A DNA stretch of 64,000 bases from Microbacterium galbinum (lineage in GTDB: Bacteria > Actinomycetota > Actinomycetes > Actinomycetales > Microbacteriaceae), in NCBI RefSeq assembly GCF_023091225.1, contig NZ_JAHWXM010000001.1, positions 2,625,913 through 2,689,912 on the forward strand, read 5' to 3'. Under the pieces are notes generated by a model. It saw nothing but the letters and a program-made list of their open reading frames with translations. It was not told the DNA's origin and made no database searches. Made by a program: the position numbers and the translations under genes. Shown here one piece after another: positions 7,335 to 16,542 of the stretch (positions within the stretch are counted from its first letter, which is position 1; each line of letters starts with the position of its first letter).

Positions 7335-8657
7335 TCAGACGCCGGCCGTCATCCATCGGCCCGAGCGCACGCGCCAGCCGAGCGTGGCGAGTCGTGCGAG
7401 CAGATAGACGCCGAAGAAGGCGACGGACAGCCAGATGAGTCCTGCGGATCCATCGACGCCGAGTGCCGAGATGATCCACAGCGCCGGCAGGAACGGCACC
7501 AGGGTGAGTCCTCCCGCGAGCGCCAGGTACCGGGCGTCGTTCGCGCCCATGAGCACGCCGTCGAGCACGAACACGACGCCGGCGATCGGCTGCGCGACCG
7601 CGAGCACGAGCAGCGCGGGCTGCACGAGGGCGGCGATCTCGGCGTCGCCCGTGAAGACGATCCCCAGCACGCCCGAGAGCGCGGCGATCGCACCGCCCAC
7701 GATCACCCCGAACCAGGCACCCCACGCGACCGTCCTCCCGAGCACGCGTTGCACCTGCCGCTCGTCACCGGCGCCGAGCTCCTTGCCGATCAGAGCCTGT
7801 GCGGCGATGGCGAGCGCGTCGAGTGCGAAGGCGGCGGCCGAGAAGATCGTGAAGACGATCTGCCAACCGGCCAGCTCGTCGGTGCCGACCGCGGTCGCGA
7901 CGGCGACCGTGGCGAGCAGTGCGACACGCAGGCTCACGGTGCGCAGGAACAGCCATCCGCCCGACTTCGCGGTGCTCGTGAGACCGTCGCGCTGCGCCCG
8001 CAGCGAGGCGTCGTGCTTCGCGGCGAGCCGCCGCACGACCAGTACGTAAGCGCCGACCATGCCCCACTGGGCCGTGACCGTGCCCGCGGCGGACCCGGCG
8101 ATGCCCCACCCGAGCCCGTAGATGAAGAGCACGTTGAGCAGCGCGTTCGCGCCGAAGCCGAGGCCCGCGATCCAGAGCGGCGTCATCGTGTTCTGCAGGC
8201 CGCGCAGCAGGCCCGTGGCCGCGAACACGATGAGCATGGCCGGCAGGCCCCACATCGAGATCACGAGGTAGTCGTTGGCCTGCGCGGAGACCGCCTCGCT
8301 CGCGCCGAAGAGCGACACCAGCCAGGGGGAGGAGACGGCGCCGACCACCGCGAGCACCGCGCCGAGTCCGAGCGCGAGCCACATGCCGTTGATTCCGACA
8401 CTGACGGCCTCTCCGGGCTGCCCCGCACCGAACCGCCGGGCGACGGCGGGCGTCGTGGAGTAGGCGAGGAACACCATCAGGCCGACGATCGTCTGCAGCA
8501 CGGCGCCGGCGATGCCGAGGCCGGCGAGGGGCGTCGTGCCGAGATGGCCGATGAGGGCGGCGTCGACGATGAGGAACGCCGGCTCGGCGATCAGTGCACC
8601 GAGCGCGGGGACGGCGAGGCGCAGGATCTCTCGGTTGAGGGAGCGGCGCGCGGTCAT
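7335..8657 (-). CDS. MATE-family efflux transporter (DinF-like)
   Basis: A 440-residue membrane protein with twelve predicted helices arranged as two similar halves, typical of MATE exporters that extrude drugs or metabolites against H+ or Na+. The N-terminal half carries the DinF-type signature LAVPALGALIAEPAFLIVDA and the following ALIGHLGTTPLAGLGIA. The second half has the matching LALAVAQPIAGVVFVLDGVL region with the MGANDARYLA loop. The ATG follows TAGGCT by six bases, and those six bases (CGGAGG) also resemble a Shine-Dalgarno sequence. It ends 46 bp after the start of the LmeA-like gene. The substrate is unknown. Confidence 0.9.
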   Translation of the reverse strand: MTARRSLNREILRLAVPALGALIAEPAFLIVDAALIGHLGTTPLAGLGIAGAVLQTIVGLMVFLAYSTTPAVARRFGAGQPGEAVSVGINGMWLALGLGAVLAVVGAVSSPWLVSLFGASEAVSAQANDYLVISMWGLPAMLIVFAATGLLRGLQNTMTPLWIAGLGFGANALLNVLFIYGLGWGIAGSAAGTVTAQWGMVGAYVLVVRRLAAKHDASLRAQRDGLTSTAKSGGWLFLRTVSLRVALLATVAVATAVGTDELAGWQIVFTIFSAAAFALDALAIAAQALIGKELGAGDERQVQRVLGRTVAWGAWFGVIVGGAIAALSGVLGIVFTGDAEIAALVQPALLVLAVAQPIAGVVFVLDGVLMGANDARYLALAGGLTLVPFLPALWIISALGVDGSAGLIWLSVAFFGVYLLARLATLGWRVRSGRWMTAGV

Positions 8658-8798
8658 CCTCCGAGCCTATTGGCCGCTGCCGACATGGTGACGCCCGGTC
8701 GGGGGCGATCCGCGCGAGTGACGGAGGAGAACTCACGGAACGGAGGATCGTTATCGCCGAAGCATCCTGCGTTGCAGGAGATCTCCTCCCGAACGTGC

Positions 8799-8819
8799 GG
8801 TCGCGACGATCCCGCGACC
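8799..8819. repeat. Short hairpin in the gap before the DUF1992 gene
   Basis: Seven-base arms GGTCGCG and CGCGACC flank a seven-base loop. The gap 8658-8874 also holds the 12-bp palindrome AGGAGATCTCCT near 8776-8787 and a TAGGCT -10 candidate at 8837-8842. No gene is seen in this gap. The function of the hairpin is unknown. Confidence 0.4.
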
Positions 8820-8874
8820 CGGGCGGATGTCGGTCGTAGGCTGGGGGAGATCGGATGCAGCAGATCGGAGCGTC

Positions 8875-9435
8875 ATGACGGATCCCCGCGAGGAGGCCGC
8901 ACGCTATCGGGCGCGGCAGCAGGCGCGTCGCCACGGTCACGAGATCGACGACGAGGAGGGCGCGGCGCCGGGCATCGCCGCGGCCGTCGATCGCGCCGCC
9001 TTCATCGAGACGGCGATCCAGGTCGCCATCCGACGCGGCGACTTCGACGATCTGCCGGGCGCCGGCAAGCCGCTCGAGGGGCTCGGCGACCATCACGATC
9101 CCGATTGGTGGATCCGCCGGAAGATCGAGACCGAGAACCTCACCGGTCTCGGACCGCCCGCGCTGCTGCTGCGCACGGAGGATCGGGGATTGGATGCCGA
9201 GCTCGATCTGCTCGGGCGCGAAGCCGACGTGCGCTCCGTGCTCGATGACTTCAACCGTCGCGTGCGCGAGGCGCGTCGGCAGCTCCAGGGCGGACCGCCC
9301 GTCGTCACCGAGCCACGCGACGTGGAGGTCGAGGTCGAGGCGTGGGCGCGACGCCGTGCCGAGCGGGCGGCGGCCGCGGCGGCGAATGCCTCCGAGACCC
9401 CGAGGCGACGCCGATTCGGACTGCGCAGACGCTGA
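8875..9435 (+). CDS. DUF1992 (DnaJ-homologue subfamily C member 28-type) protein
   Basis: A 186-residue soluble protein of unknown role. The conserved DUF1992 core is clear: an acidic/basic N-terminal region followed by IQVAIRRGDFDDLPGAGKPL and PDWWIRRKIETENL, the signature of this family, which is also found in DnaJC28. The C-terminal 45 residues are charged helix ending in an Arg-rich tail (RRRRFGLRRR). I chose the ATG at 8875 because GGAG lies seven bases before it. An in-frame ATG at 8827 would add sixteen residues without family support. It is probably transcribed alone from the TAGGCT box at 8837. Confidence 0.8.
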   Translation: MTDPREEAARYRARQQARRHGHEIDDEEGAAPGIAAAVDRAAFIETAIQVAIRRGDFDDLPGAGKPLEGLGDHHDPDWWIRRKIETENLTGLGPPALLLRTEDRGLDAELDLLGREADVRSVLDDFNRRVREARRQLQGGPPVVTEPRDVEVEVEAWARRRAERAAAAAANASETPRRRRFGLRRR

Positions 9436-9500
9436 CGCGGTGTGACGGAATCGCACCTGCCCTGGACACGATGTCGGGGGTGCGTCCTAGGGTGGAGCGT

Positions 9501-11465
9501 ATGACTGATGCGCTTCCTTCGGGCCTTGCCCTCGACGAGTTCAGCTCCGACATCCGCCCGCAGGACGACCTCTATCGCCACGTCAACGGCGCATGGCTCG
9601 ACCGCACCGAGATCCCCGGCGACAAGGCTCGCTGGGGGTCGTTCCACCTGCTCGCCGAGCAGGCGGAGAAAGACGTTCGAGCCATCATCGAGGAGTCGCA
9701 GGATGCCGAGCCCGGCACCCTCGCGCGCAAGATCGGCGACCTCTTCGCGAGCTTCATGGACACCGAGCGCATCGCCGCCGCCGGCACGGCGCCCCTCGCC
9801 GAGACCCTGGCCGAGATCGACGCGATCGACGATGTCGCCTCCTTCCTGCGCACCGTCGGCGCCTACGACCGCGACGGCCGCGCCGCCGTGATCGGGCTCT
9901 ACGTCGACGGCGATCCCGGCAACCCCGAGCGCTACGTGCCGGTGCTGGTGCAGGCCGGGCTCTCGCTCCCCGACGAGAGCTACTTCCGTCTCGACACCTT
10001 CGCCGAGACGCGTGCGGCGTATCGCGCGCACCTCGAGCGCCTGCTGGCGCTGGCGGGAATCACGGATGCCGCGGCGAACGCCGATCGTGCGATCGCTCTC
10101 GAGACCGAGCTCGCCGGCCACCACTGGGACAACGTGCGCAGCCGCGACGCGGTCGCCACCTACAACCTCAAGACCTGGAATGAGCTGCAGGAGCTCGCCG
10201 GGGTCGATCTGACGCCGTGGCGCGAGGCGGTCACCCCGTCGAACCCGAGTGCCTTCGACGAGGTCGTCGTCTCGCAGCCGAGCTTCTTCGAGGGCCTCGG
10301 CACGCTGCTCACCGCCGAGCGCCTCGACGATTGGAAGGCGTGGCTGCGCGCCAAGGTCGTGCACGCCGCCGCGGCGTACCTCACCGACGACCTGGTCGAG
10401 GAGAACTTCTCCTTCTACGGCACCCAGCTCACCGGCGTGCCCACCCTCCGCGAGCGGTGGAAGCGCGGCGTCTCGCTCACGGAAGGGGCCCTCGGCGAGG
10501 CGATCGGCAAGGTCTACGTCGAGCGGCACTACCCGGCGACGGCCAAGGCCGCGATGGACGAGCTGGTCGCGAACCTCATCGAGGCCTACCGGCAGAGCAT
10601 CACCGAGCTCGAGTGGATGACAGCCGAGACGCGCGAGCGTGCGCTCGCGAAGCTCGACTCCTTCACCCCGAAGATCGGGCACCCCGAGGTGTGGCGCGAC
10701 TACTCGACCCTCGAGATCGACCGCGACGACCTCTTCGGCAACGTGCGCCGGGCCTCGACCTTCGAGCACGACCGCAACATCGACAAGGTCGGCAAGCCCA
10801 TCGACCGCACCGAGTGGCACATGCCGCCGCAGATGGTCAACGCCTACTACAACCCCTCGATGAACGAGATCGTGTTCCCGGCCGCGATCCTGCAGTACCC
10901 CTTCTTCGACGCGTCCCGCGACGCGGCCGCCAACTACGGCGGGATCGGCGCCGTGATCGGTCACGAGATCGGGCACGGCTTCGACGACCAGGGCAGCCGT
11001 TACGACGGCGACGGTCGCCTCGAGGACTGGTGGACGGATGCCGACCGCTCGGCGTTCGAGGAGCGCACCAAGGCCCTCATCGCGCAGTACGACGCGCTGG
11101 TGCCCGAGGGGCTCGATGCCGAGCACCACGTCAACGGCGCTCTCACGATCGGTGAGAACATCGGCGACCTCGGCGGTCTCGGCATCGCACTGAAGGCCTA
11201 CGAGCTCTCGCTGAACGGGGCCGAGGCACCCGTGATCGACGGGCTCACGGGTGTGCAGCGCCTGCTGCTCTCGTGGGCGCAGGTGTGGCAGCAGAAGAGC
11301 CGCGATGCCGAGACGCTGCGCCTGCTCACGATCGACCCGCACTCGCCCAACGAGTTCCGTTGCAACCAGATCGTGCGCAACATCGACGCCTTCTACGAGG
11401 CGTTCGACGTGACCTCCGGCGACGCTCTGTGGCTCGCAGAAGACGCACGCGTGACGATCTGGTGA
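9501..11465 (+). CDS. pepO: M13-family zinc metallopeptidase (neprilysin/PepO-like)
   Basis: A 654-residue oligoendopeptidase of the neprilysin/endothelin-converting-enzyme family. There is no signal peptide or membrane anchor, so it is probably cytoplasmic like other bacterial PepO proteins. The zinc-binding HExxH (HEIGH, H488-H492) is present. The third ligand motif GENIGDLGG has E552 and supporting D556, and the substrate-binding NAYYNPSMNEIVFPA lies upstream of the zinc site. Length matches the family. The chosen ATG follows GGTGGAGCGT and begins MTDALPSG. The same ten bases contain a TAGGGT box seven bases away, so either leaderless or SD-led initiation is possible. The symbol is by family only. 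Confidence 0.93.
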   Translation: MTDALPSGLALDEFSSDIRPQDDLYRHVNGAWLDRTEIPGDKARWGSFHLLAEQAEKDVRAIIEESQDAEPGTLARKIGDLFASFMDTERIAAAGTAPLAETLAEIDAIDDVASFLRTVGAYDRDGRAAVIGLYVDGDPGNPERYVPVLVQAGLSLPDESYFRLDTFAETRAAYRAHLERLLALAGITDAAANADRAIALETELAGHHWDNVRSRDAVATYNLKTWNELQELAGVDLTPWREAVTPSNPSAFDEVVVSQPSFFEGLGTLLTAERLDDWKAWLRAKVVHAAAAYLTDDLVEENFSFYGTQLTGVPTLRERWKRGVSLTEGALGEAIGKVYVERHYPATAKAAMDELVANLIEAYRQSITELEWMTAETRERALAKLDSFTPKIGHPEVWRDYSTLEIDRDDLFGNVRRASTFEHDRNIDKVGKPIDRTEWHMPPQMVNAYYNPSMNEIVFPAAILQYPFFDASRDAAANYGGIGAVIGHEIGHGFDDQGSRYDGDGRLEDWWTDADRSAFEERTKALIAQYDALVPEGLDAEHHVNGALTIGENIGDLGGLGIALKAYELSLNGAEAPVIDGLTGVQRLLLSWAQVWQQKSRDAETLRLLTIDPHSPNEFRCNQIVRNIDAFYEAFDVTSGDALWLAEDARVTIW

Positions 11466-11576
11466 CCAATCACCGGAGTCTGTGAGGCCGTCCCACGCGG
11501 CGGGGTTACGATAGCCCTGCCGCGGGGGACGAGCCCCTCGGTATCCCGCCATCCATCCCCCCGGTAAGGATCACGC

Positions 11577-12512
11577 GTGGGCTCCCCCCAACCCTCGATT
11601 CCCGAGCCTGTCGACGGCTCGAACGCGGTGCTGCGTCGCTCGCAGCGCCCCAGCAGGCGCAGTCCTCGGCGTGCAGCCGTCGGCCGACGCTCCTTCACCG
11701 CGACGCTCGGCGCCCTCGAGAATCTGGTCGATTCCGGAGCCCAGGTGTCGGTGCACGTCGTCGATCTCGACAGCCACGTGCACGTGCTCGCGGGCGACGA
11801 CCACGTCACCATGCCGGTCGCCGGACTCGGTGTCGTGCCTCTCCTGATCGAGGTCGCCGCCGGCTTCGAGAGCGGTGCCCTCGACCCGCTCGAGATCATC
11901 GACCGATCGAGCGTCGACGAGGTCTCGTCCTCGGGGCTGTGGCGGCACCTGCACGCCCCGGCGTTGCCGCTCGAAGATCTCGCCGTGCTCGCTGCCACCG
12001 CGGGAGACCCGATCGCCGTCAACGCCCTGCTCCGCAAGGTCGGCCACGACCGGGTGCGCGGACGCATCGAGGCGCTCGGGCTGCGACGCACGGCCGTGCT
12101 CGACCGGTTCCGTGACAAGCGCGGCCCCGATGATGCCCCCCAGGTGGCCGTCGGCTCCACCCGCGAGCTCGCGGGTCTCTTCTCGGCCCTCGTCAACTCC
12201 GCCGTCGTCGACGCAGCGGTCAGCGCCCGCGTGTCGGAGTGGCTCAGCCTCAACCAGGATCTGAGCCTGGTCGCAGCATCCACCGGTCTCGATCCGTTCG
12301 CGCACGACCACGACGCGCACGGCCTCCTCTTCGTCAACAAGACCGGGCGCGACCGCGGCGTGCGCGCCGAGGCAGGCGTGCTCGCCGGCCCCCGCGCAGG
12401 GGTGGCCTACTCGCTCATCGTCTGCTTCGACGACCTCTCGATCACCCACCGGCTGCGCGCCCACGATGCGTTCCGGGTGCTCGGAGTCGAACTCATGGAG
12501 TACACGCACTGA
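11577..12512 (+). CDS. Class A beta-lactamase-fold protein lacking the catalytic residues
   Basis: A 311-residue protein with no clear signal peptide that reads like the serine hydrolase/beta-lactamase class A fold. Strand-helix order fits, and a KTG triad survives as FVNKTGRDRG, followed by a fold-typical strand (GVRAEAGVLAGPRAGVAYSL). The serine-lysine pair expected at the start of the active-site helix is absent: that region reads MPVAGLGVVPLLIEVA. The SDN position reads TAGDPIAVNALL. It is therefore probably an inactive member used for binding or regulation. The GTG start has AAGGAT seven bases upstream. Its target is unknown, and neighbours do not help. Confidence 0.65.
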   Translation: MGSPQPSIPEPVDGSNAVLRRSQRPSRRSPRRAAVGRRSFTATLGALENLVDSGAQVSVHVVDLDSHVHVLAGDDHVTMPVAGLGVVPLLIEVAAGFESGALDPLEIIDRSSVDEVSSSGLWRHLHAPALPLEDLAVLAATAGDPIAVNALLRKVGHDRVRGRIEALGLRRTAVLDRFRDKRGPDDAPQVAVGSTRELAGLFSALVNSAVVDAAVSARVSEWLSLNQDLSLVAASTGLDPFAHDHDAHGLLFVNKTGRDRGVRAEAGVLAGPRAGVAYSLIVCFDDLSITHRLRAHDAFRVLGVELMEYTH

Positions 12513-12543
12513 CCCCGCGAAGGGCCCTCGCTAGGCTCGTCGG

Positions 12544-12939
12544 ATGACCCGACCCGACTGGACCCCGCACCGCCGTGACGATGGCGAGCTGCTCGGCTGG
12601 ATCCACCCGGCGGGCGACGACTGGCTGGCCGTCGATGTGCTCGGGCGCCCGGCGTCCGCTCCCACCGACTGGCTCGACGCCGAGGCCGCCCTCGAAGAGC
12701 GGGGCATCGCCTGGCTCGCCGATCCGTGGATGCTCGACGGCGAAGCCGAGCGCCCGATGCGGGTGCGCATCGTCGAAGTGACCCCCGATCGAGGCGGCGT
12801 GCCGGGACGCATCGTGGTGAAGGTCGACGACTTCGGCGACGTCACCCGTCCGCCGACCGAGCGGTTCGAGCTGCCGTGGCCGATCCCGAGCCGCCTGCGC
12901 CCGCCCCGCGCCGACGACCCCGATCCGCGCACCCTCTGA
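12544..12939 (+). CDS. Hypothetical protein, 131 residues
   Basis: I do not recognise this protein. It is soluble, acidic in the middle and Pro/Arg-rich at the end (PWPIPSRLRPPRADD), with regularly spaced tryptophans (LGWIHPAGDDWLAVD, TDWLDAEAAL, IAWLADPWML) that suggest a small beta-barrel or sandwich fold. The ATG stands six bases after TAGGCT (12532-12537), so it is probably transcribed separately and leaderless, 31 bp after the beta-lactamase-fold gene. It ends 25 bp from the convergent MFS gene. Codon usage matches neighbouring genes, which supports a real gene. Confidence 0.7.
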   Translation: MTRPDWTPHRRDDGELLGWIHPAGDDWLAVDVLGRPASAPTDWLDAEAALEERGIAWLADPWMLDGEAERPMRVRIVEVTPDRGGVPGRIVVKVDDFGDVTRPPTERFELPWPIPSRLRPPRADDPDPRTL

Positions 12940-12964
12940 CCGGCTCCCCCGGACAGAAGCCCGC

Positions 12965-14404
12965 TCAGGGCAGCGACGGATGCTGTTCGGCGGCGCGCTG
13001 CTTCGGGATGAAGAGCGACAGCACGAGGGCCACGATGCCGGCGGCGATCGCCAACCAGAAGCACACCTGGAACGCATCGTGCGTCGGCACCGCGACGCCG
13101 TCGACGTCGATGCTCATCGCCGCGAGCACCCCGCCCATGACGGCCGAGGCGCTCGACGTGCCCACCGAGCGGAAGAGCGCGTTGAGGCCGTTGGAGGCGC
13201 CGGTCTCGTTCGCCGGAACCGAGCGCATGATGATCATCGGCATCGCGGCGAAGGTGAATCCGATGCCGACGCCGATGAGCAGGTTGCCGACGAGGATGTG
13301 CCACACCTCGCTCGACAACAGCAGCACGAAGACGTAGGCGAGCACGATCGCCGCGGCACCCACCGTGAAGAGCGGGCGGGGACCGACGGTGCGTTCGAGC
13401 CAGCCCGACAGCGGCGAGATCACCATCATCACGAGACCGGCCGGCATGACCACGAGCGAGGCCGAGATCATGTCGAGGCCGAAGCCGGCGCCGGTGCCGG
13501 CGGGCATCTCGAGCATCTGCGGGAAGGTCACGTTCGAGGCGAAGAGCGCGAAGCCCATGCCGATCGCGGCGATGTTCGTGAAGAGCACGGCGGGGCGTGC
13601 GGCGACGCGCAGGTCGAGCAGGGGATCGGTCGTGCGCAGCTGATACCAGCCCCAGACCAGCAGCACGACGACTCCGCCGATGATGCAGGCGAGGGTCGGG
13701 AGCGACGTCCAGCCCCACTCCGCGCCGCGCGACACGAAGAGCAGGATGCCGGTCAGGCCGATCGCGAGTCCGATCGCACCGAGTACGTCGAGACGCCCGG
13801 GGGAGCGGAGCACGTCTTCGGGGACGACGAAGAAGATGAGCAGCAGCCCCACCGCGCCGAGGGCGGCGGCGAGCCAGAACAGGGCGTGCCAGTCGGCGTT
13901 CACCGCGAGGTACGCGGCGATCGGCATGCCGAGCGCGCCGCCCACGCCCATCGTCGCGCTCATGAGGGCGACCGCGGTGCCGAGGCGCTCGGGAGGGAGC
14001 ACGTCGCGCATGATCGCGATGCCCAGCGGCACCACACCCGTGACCGCACCCTGCAGTCCGCGCCCGATGATCACGCCGATGATCGAGCCCGACAGGGCGG
14101 CGATCAGCGACCCGACGATCAGCAGGGCGAGCAGAACGATCGCCACGCGGCGCTTGCCGTACATGTCGCCGAGGCGGCCCGAGATCGGCGTTGCGACGGC
14201 GGCGACGAGCAGCGTGATCGTGACGACCCAGGTGGTGTCTTCACGCGACGAGTTCAGCAGCGCCGGAAGCTCGGCCTGCAGCGGCACCACGAGGGTGAAC
14301 ATGAACGACGAGCACAGGCCCGCGAACGCGAGTACTGCGACGATCGCCCACCGCGGGGTGTTCCGTGAGAGTCGTCGTCTGGCCTTGTCGTCGTTCGCTC
14401 CCAC
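12965..14404 (-). CDS. MFS drug/metabolite exporter (DHA2, EmrB/QacA-like)
   Basis: A 479-residue membrane protein with about fourteen hydrophobic segments. It carries the MFS motif A loop GRLGDMYGKRR between helices 2 and 3, motif B GRGLQGAVTGVVP and antiporter motif C (VGGALGMPIAAYL), so it should be a proton-driven exporter of the DHA2 branch. No TetR- or MarR-type regulator is adjacent. The GTG start lies six bases after TAGCCT, again a leaderless arrangement. The substrate cannot be predicted. Confidence 0.9.
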   Translation of the reverse strand: MGANDDKARRRLSRNTPRWAIVAVLAFAGLCSSFMFTLVVPLQAELPALLNSSREDTTWVVTITLLVAAVATPISGRLGDMYGKRRVAIVLLALLIVGSLIAALSGSIIGVIIGRGLQGAVTGVVPLGIAIMRDVLPPERLGTAVALMSATMGVGGALGMPIAAYLAVNADWHALFWLAAALGAVGLLLIFFVVPEDVLRSPGRLDVLGAIGLAIGLTGILLFVSRGAEWGWTSLPTLACIIGGVVVLLVWGWYQLRTTDPLLDLRVAARPAVLFTNIAAIGMGFALFASNVTFPQMLEMPAGTGAGFGLDMISASLVVMPAGLVMMVISPLSGWLERTVGPRPLFTVGAAAIVLAYVFVLLLSSEVWHILVGNLLIGVGIGFTFAAMPMIIMRSVPANETGASNGLNALFRSVGTSSASAVMGGVLAAMSIDVDGVAVPTHDAFQVCFWLAIAAGIVALVLSLFIPKQRAAEQHPSLP

Positions 14405-14453
14405 CGACTCAGGCTATCGGCGTCTGAGAGGGGCGAGGGTCGTCGGGAGCCGC

Positions 14454-14867
14454 TTATCGCGGCGGCAGCACGAAATCACCCGTCTCGCCCGGGTTGACCG
14501 CGACCTCCCAGCGGAAGCCCTCGGGGTCGGAGAAATACCCGGAGTACCCGCCCCACGCGCGCTCGCGCCCCGCGCTCACCGGCGCACCCAGCAGCGCGAC
14601 CTCGGCGAGCACCGCGTCGACCTCGGCCGGGGTGGCGAGGTTGTGGGCGAGCGTGATCGGGGCGACGCCGGATGCCGGGGCCTCGCCGATCTCGGCGGTG
14701 AAGCCCTCGATCGACCACAGCGACAGCATGAGCCGCTCGCCGATCGGGAGCATCAGTACATCGTCGCCCGAGAACATCGGTTCCCATCCGAGCCCGTCGA
14801 CGTAGAAGGCGCGGGTGCGCGCGAGGTCGGACACGGCGAGAGTGATGAAGCTGACGCGTTGTTCCAT
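14454..14867 (-). CDS. VOC-superfamily (glyoxalase/bleomycin-resistance fold) protein
   Basis: A 137-residue single-domain protein of the vicinal oxygen chelate fold. Two beta-alpha-beta-beta-beta modules are visible: VSFITLAVSDLARTRAFYVD begins the first, and ITLAHNLATPAEVDAVL and GGYSGYFSDPEGFRWEVAVN form the second. The metal-site residues are only partly conserved (H in LAHN, E in RWEVA), so catalysis is uncertain. The ATG at 14867 begins at the usual domain start, and an ATG ten codons upstream is possible. It lies between two transporter genes on the same strand. Confidence 0.82.
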   Translation of the reverse strand: MEQRVSFITLAVSDLARTRAFYVDGLGWEPMFSGDDVLMLPIGERLMLSLWSIEGFTAEIGEAPASGVAPITLAHNLATPAEVDAVLAEVALLGAPVSAGRERAWGGYSGYFSDPEGFRWEVAVNPGETGDFVLPPR

Positions 14868-14937
14868 GCGGGCGAGTCTGTCACCGGCATCCGACATCCG
14901 GAACGGCGTCTGCGCCCGGCATCCGGAAGCCCGCGCG

Positions 14938-16407
14938 TCAGCGCACGTCCTTCATGAGCTTCAGCACCGGCTTGATCGACAGCAGCAGTCCGATGCCGAC
15001 AAGGATCGCGATTCCGCCCAGGATCGAGAAGTACGGAACCTCGTCGTCGGGGTTGTAGAACCCGACGAGCCAGCCCGAGATCGCCGTGCCGAGCGCGACA
15101 GAGAGGAAGAACAGCGCCACCATCTGCGTGTGGAAGACCTTCGGGGCGAGCTTCGTCGTCACCGACAGGCCGACGGGCGACAGCAGCAGCTCCGCGACGG
15201 TGAACACGAACAGGATGCCGACGATGGCCAGCAGCGGCGTGGAGTTCGGCCCGCCGCCCGCGAACGGGAGGAACAGCAGGAAAGCGACTCCCATGATGAT
15301 CGCGCTGAGGCCGAACTTCGCCGGCGTCGACGGCTGGCGCTTGCCGAGGCGGGTCCAGATCGCGGCGAAGACGCCCGACAGGATGATGATGAAGACGGGG
15401 TTGATGGACTGCACCCACGAGACCGGCATCTCCCAGCCGAAGAGGTCGCGGTTCAGACGCTCGTCGGAGTAGACCGTGAGCACCGTGAACTGCTGCTGGT
15501 AGAGCGACCAGAAGGCGACGCTCGTGACGAACAACGGCAGGAAGCCCCACACGCGCGAGCGCTCGGTGGCGTCGATGCGGCGGCTCGAGAGGATCACCGC
15601 GAAGTACGCGATCGCGGCGGCGACGGTCACACCGATCACGATCGGCGCGAGGTTGTCGGCGCGGATGACGCCGAGCAGCACCAGCACGACGATGACGGCG
15701 ACGGCGGCGAGGCCGACGACGGCGACCATCGGATAGCGCGCCGCGGGCAGCGGGTTCGGCACGCGCCGCGCCTCGTCGGGCAGGGCGCGGCGGCCGAAGG
15801 CGTACTGCACGAGACCCAGCGTCATGCCGATCGCCGCCAACCCGAATCCGTAGTGGAACCCGAGGGTCGACTGCAGGATGCCGGTGAGGATGGGCCCCAG
15901 GAACGCGCCCAGGTTGATGCCGAGGTAGAAGAGCGAGAAGCCGGCATCCCGGCGCACGTCCTCCGGGGCGTAGAGGGTGCCGACCACCGAGGTCGCGTTG
16001 GCCTTGAGCCCGCCCGAGCCGAGCGCCACCAGGATCAGGCCGACCCCGACGCCGAGCAGCCCCGGCAACAGGGCGAGGGCGAGGTGCCCGGCGACGATGA
16101 CCATCGCGCTGACGAAGAGCACGCGCTCCGAGCCGAAGAGACGATCAGCGAGCCAGGCGCCGAGGATGGTCGACAGGTATACCGAGCCGCCGTACGCGCC
16201 GACGATTCCGCCGGCGACCGCCTGCGGGATGCCGAGGCCGCCCTCGGTCACGGAGTAGTACAGGTAGATGAGCAGGATGCCCTGCATGCCGTAGAAGCTG
16301 AACCGCTCCCACATCTCCACGCCGAACACGTGCACGAGCGCCCACGGTTGCCCGAAGAAGCGGGTGTTCTCGTCGCGGGGCGGGCGGGTCTGGGCGGTCG
16401 AACTCAT
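14938..16407 (-). CDS. dtpT: POT/PTR2-family proton-dependent di-/tripeptide transporter
   Basis: A 489-residue membrane protein with about fourteen transmembrane helices that imports di- and tripeptides with protons. The PTR2 signatures are clear: MWERFSFYGMQGILLIYL (the E-x-F-x-Y region of helix 1), GSGGLKANATSVVG, and FSLFYLGINLGAFLGPIL. The C-terminal half carries ELLLSPVGLSVTTKLAP. The ATG is six bases after TACCGT. The same frame stays open well upstream across the antisense of glyS, but the signature-proximal ATG at 16407 is the natural start. It is divergent from glyS. The symbol is by family, and substrate range is not resolved. Confidence 0.9.
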   Translation of the reverse strand: MSSTAQTRPPRDENTRFFGQPWALVHVFGVEMWERFSFYGMQGILLIYLYYSVTEGGLGIPQAVAGGIVGAYGGSVYLSTILGAWLADRLFGSERVLFVSAMVIVAGHLALALLPGLLGVGVGLILVALGSGGLKANATSVVGTLYAPEDVRRDAGFSLFYLGINLGAFLGPILTGILQSTLGFHYGFGLAAIGMTLGLVQYAFGRRALPDEARRVPNPLPAARYPMVAVVGLAAVAVIVVLVLLGVIRADNLAPIVIGVTVAAAIAYFAVILSSRRIDATERSRVWGFLPLFVTSVAFWSLYQQQFTVLTVYSDERLNRDLFGWEMPVSWVQSINPVFIIILSGVFAAIWTRLGKRQPSTPAKFGLSAIIMGVAFLLFLPFAGGGPNSTPLLAIVGILFVFTVAELLLSPVGLSVTTKLAPKVFHTQMVALFFLSVALGTAISGWLVGFYNPDDEVPYFSILGGIAILVGIGLLLSIKPVLKLMKDVR

Positions 16408-16542
16408 GGTTAGACGGTAGTCCTCGAGGCCTGTGCGCACGAGGGGCAGAAGGCTCCGACCTCGCGCAGACCCGCAGATAGAATGGGGATGCCGCGGCAT
16501 CCGCGTGCCGCATCCCACTCGCATCCGACCATTGGAGCCACC

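Noticed and set aside
7765-9456. A 563-residue minus-strand frame spanning the MATE and DUF1992 genes
   Set aside because: It is antisense to the DUF1992 gene and out of frame with the MATE gene, both of which have strong family motifs.
9093-11552. An 819-residue minus-strand frame opposite the M13 peptidase
   Set aside because: The M13 protein has intact zinc motifs on the plus strand. The antisense frame shows no recognisable domain.
16479-16542. A T-box leader in front of glyS
   Set aside because: The leader is only about fifty bases and lacks the conserved T-box sequence and specifier stem.
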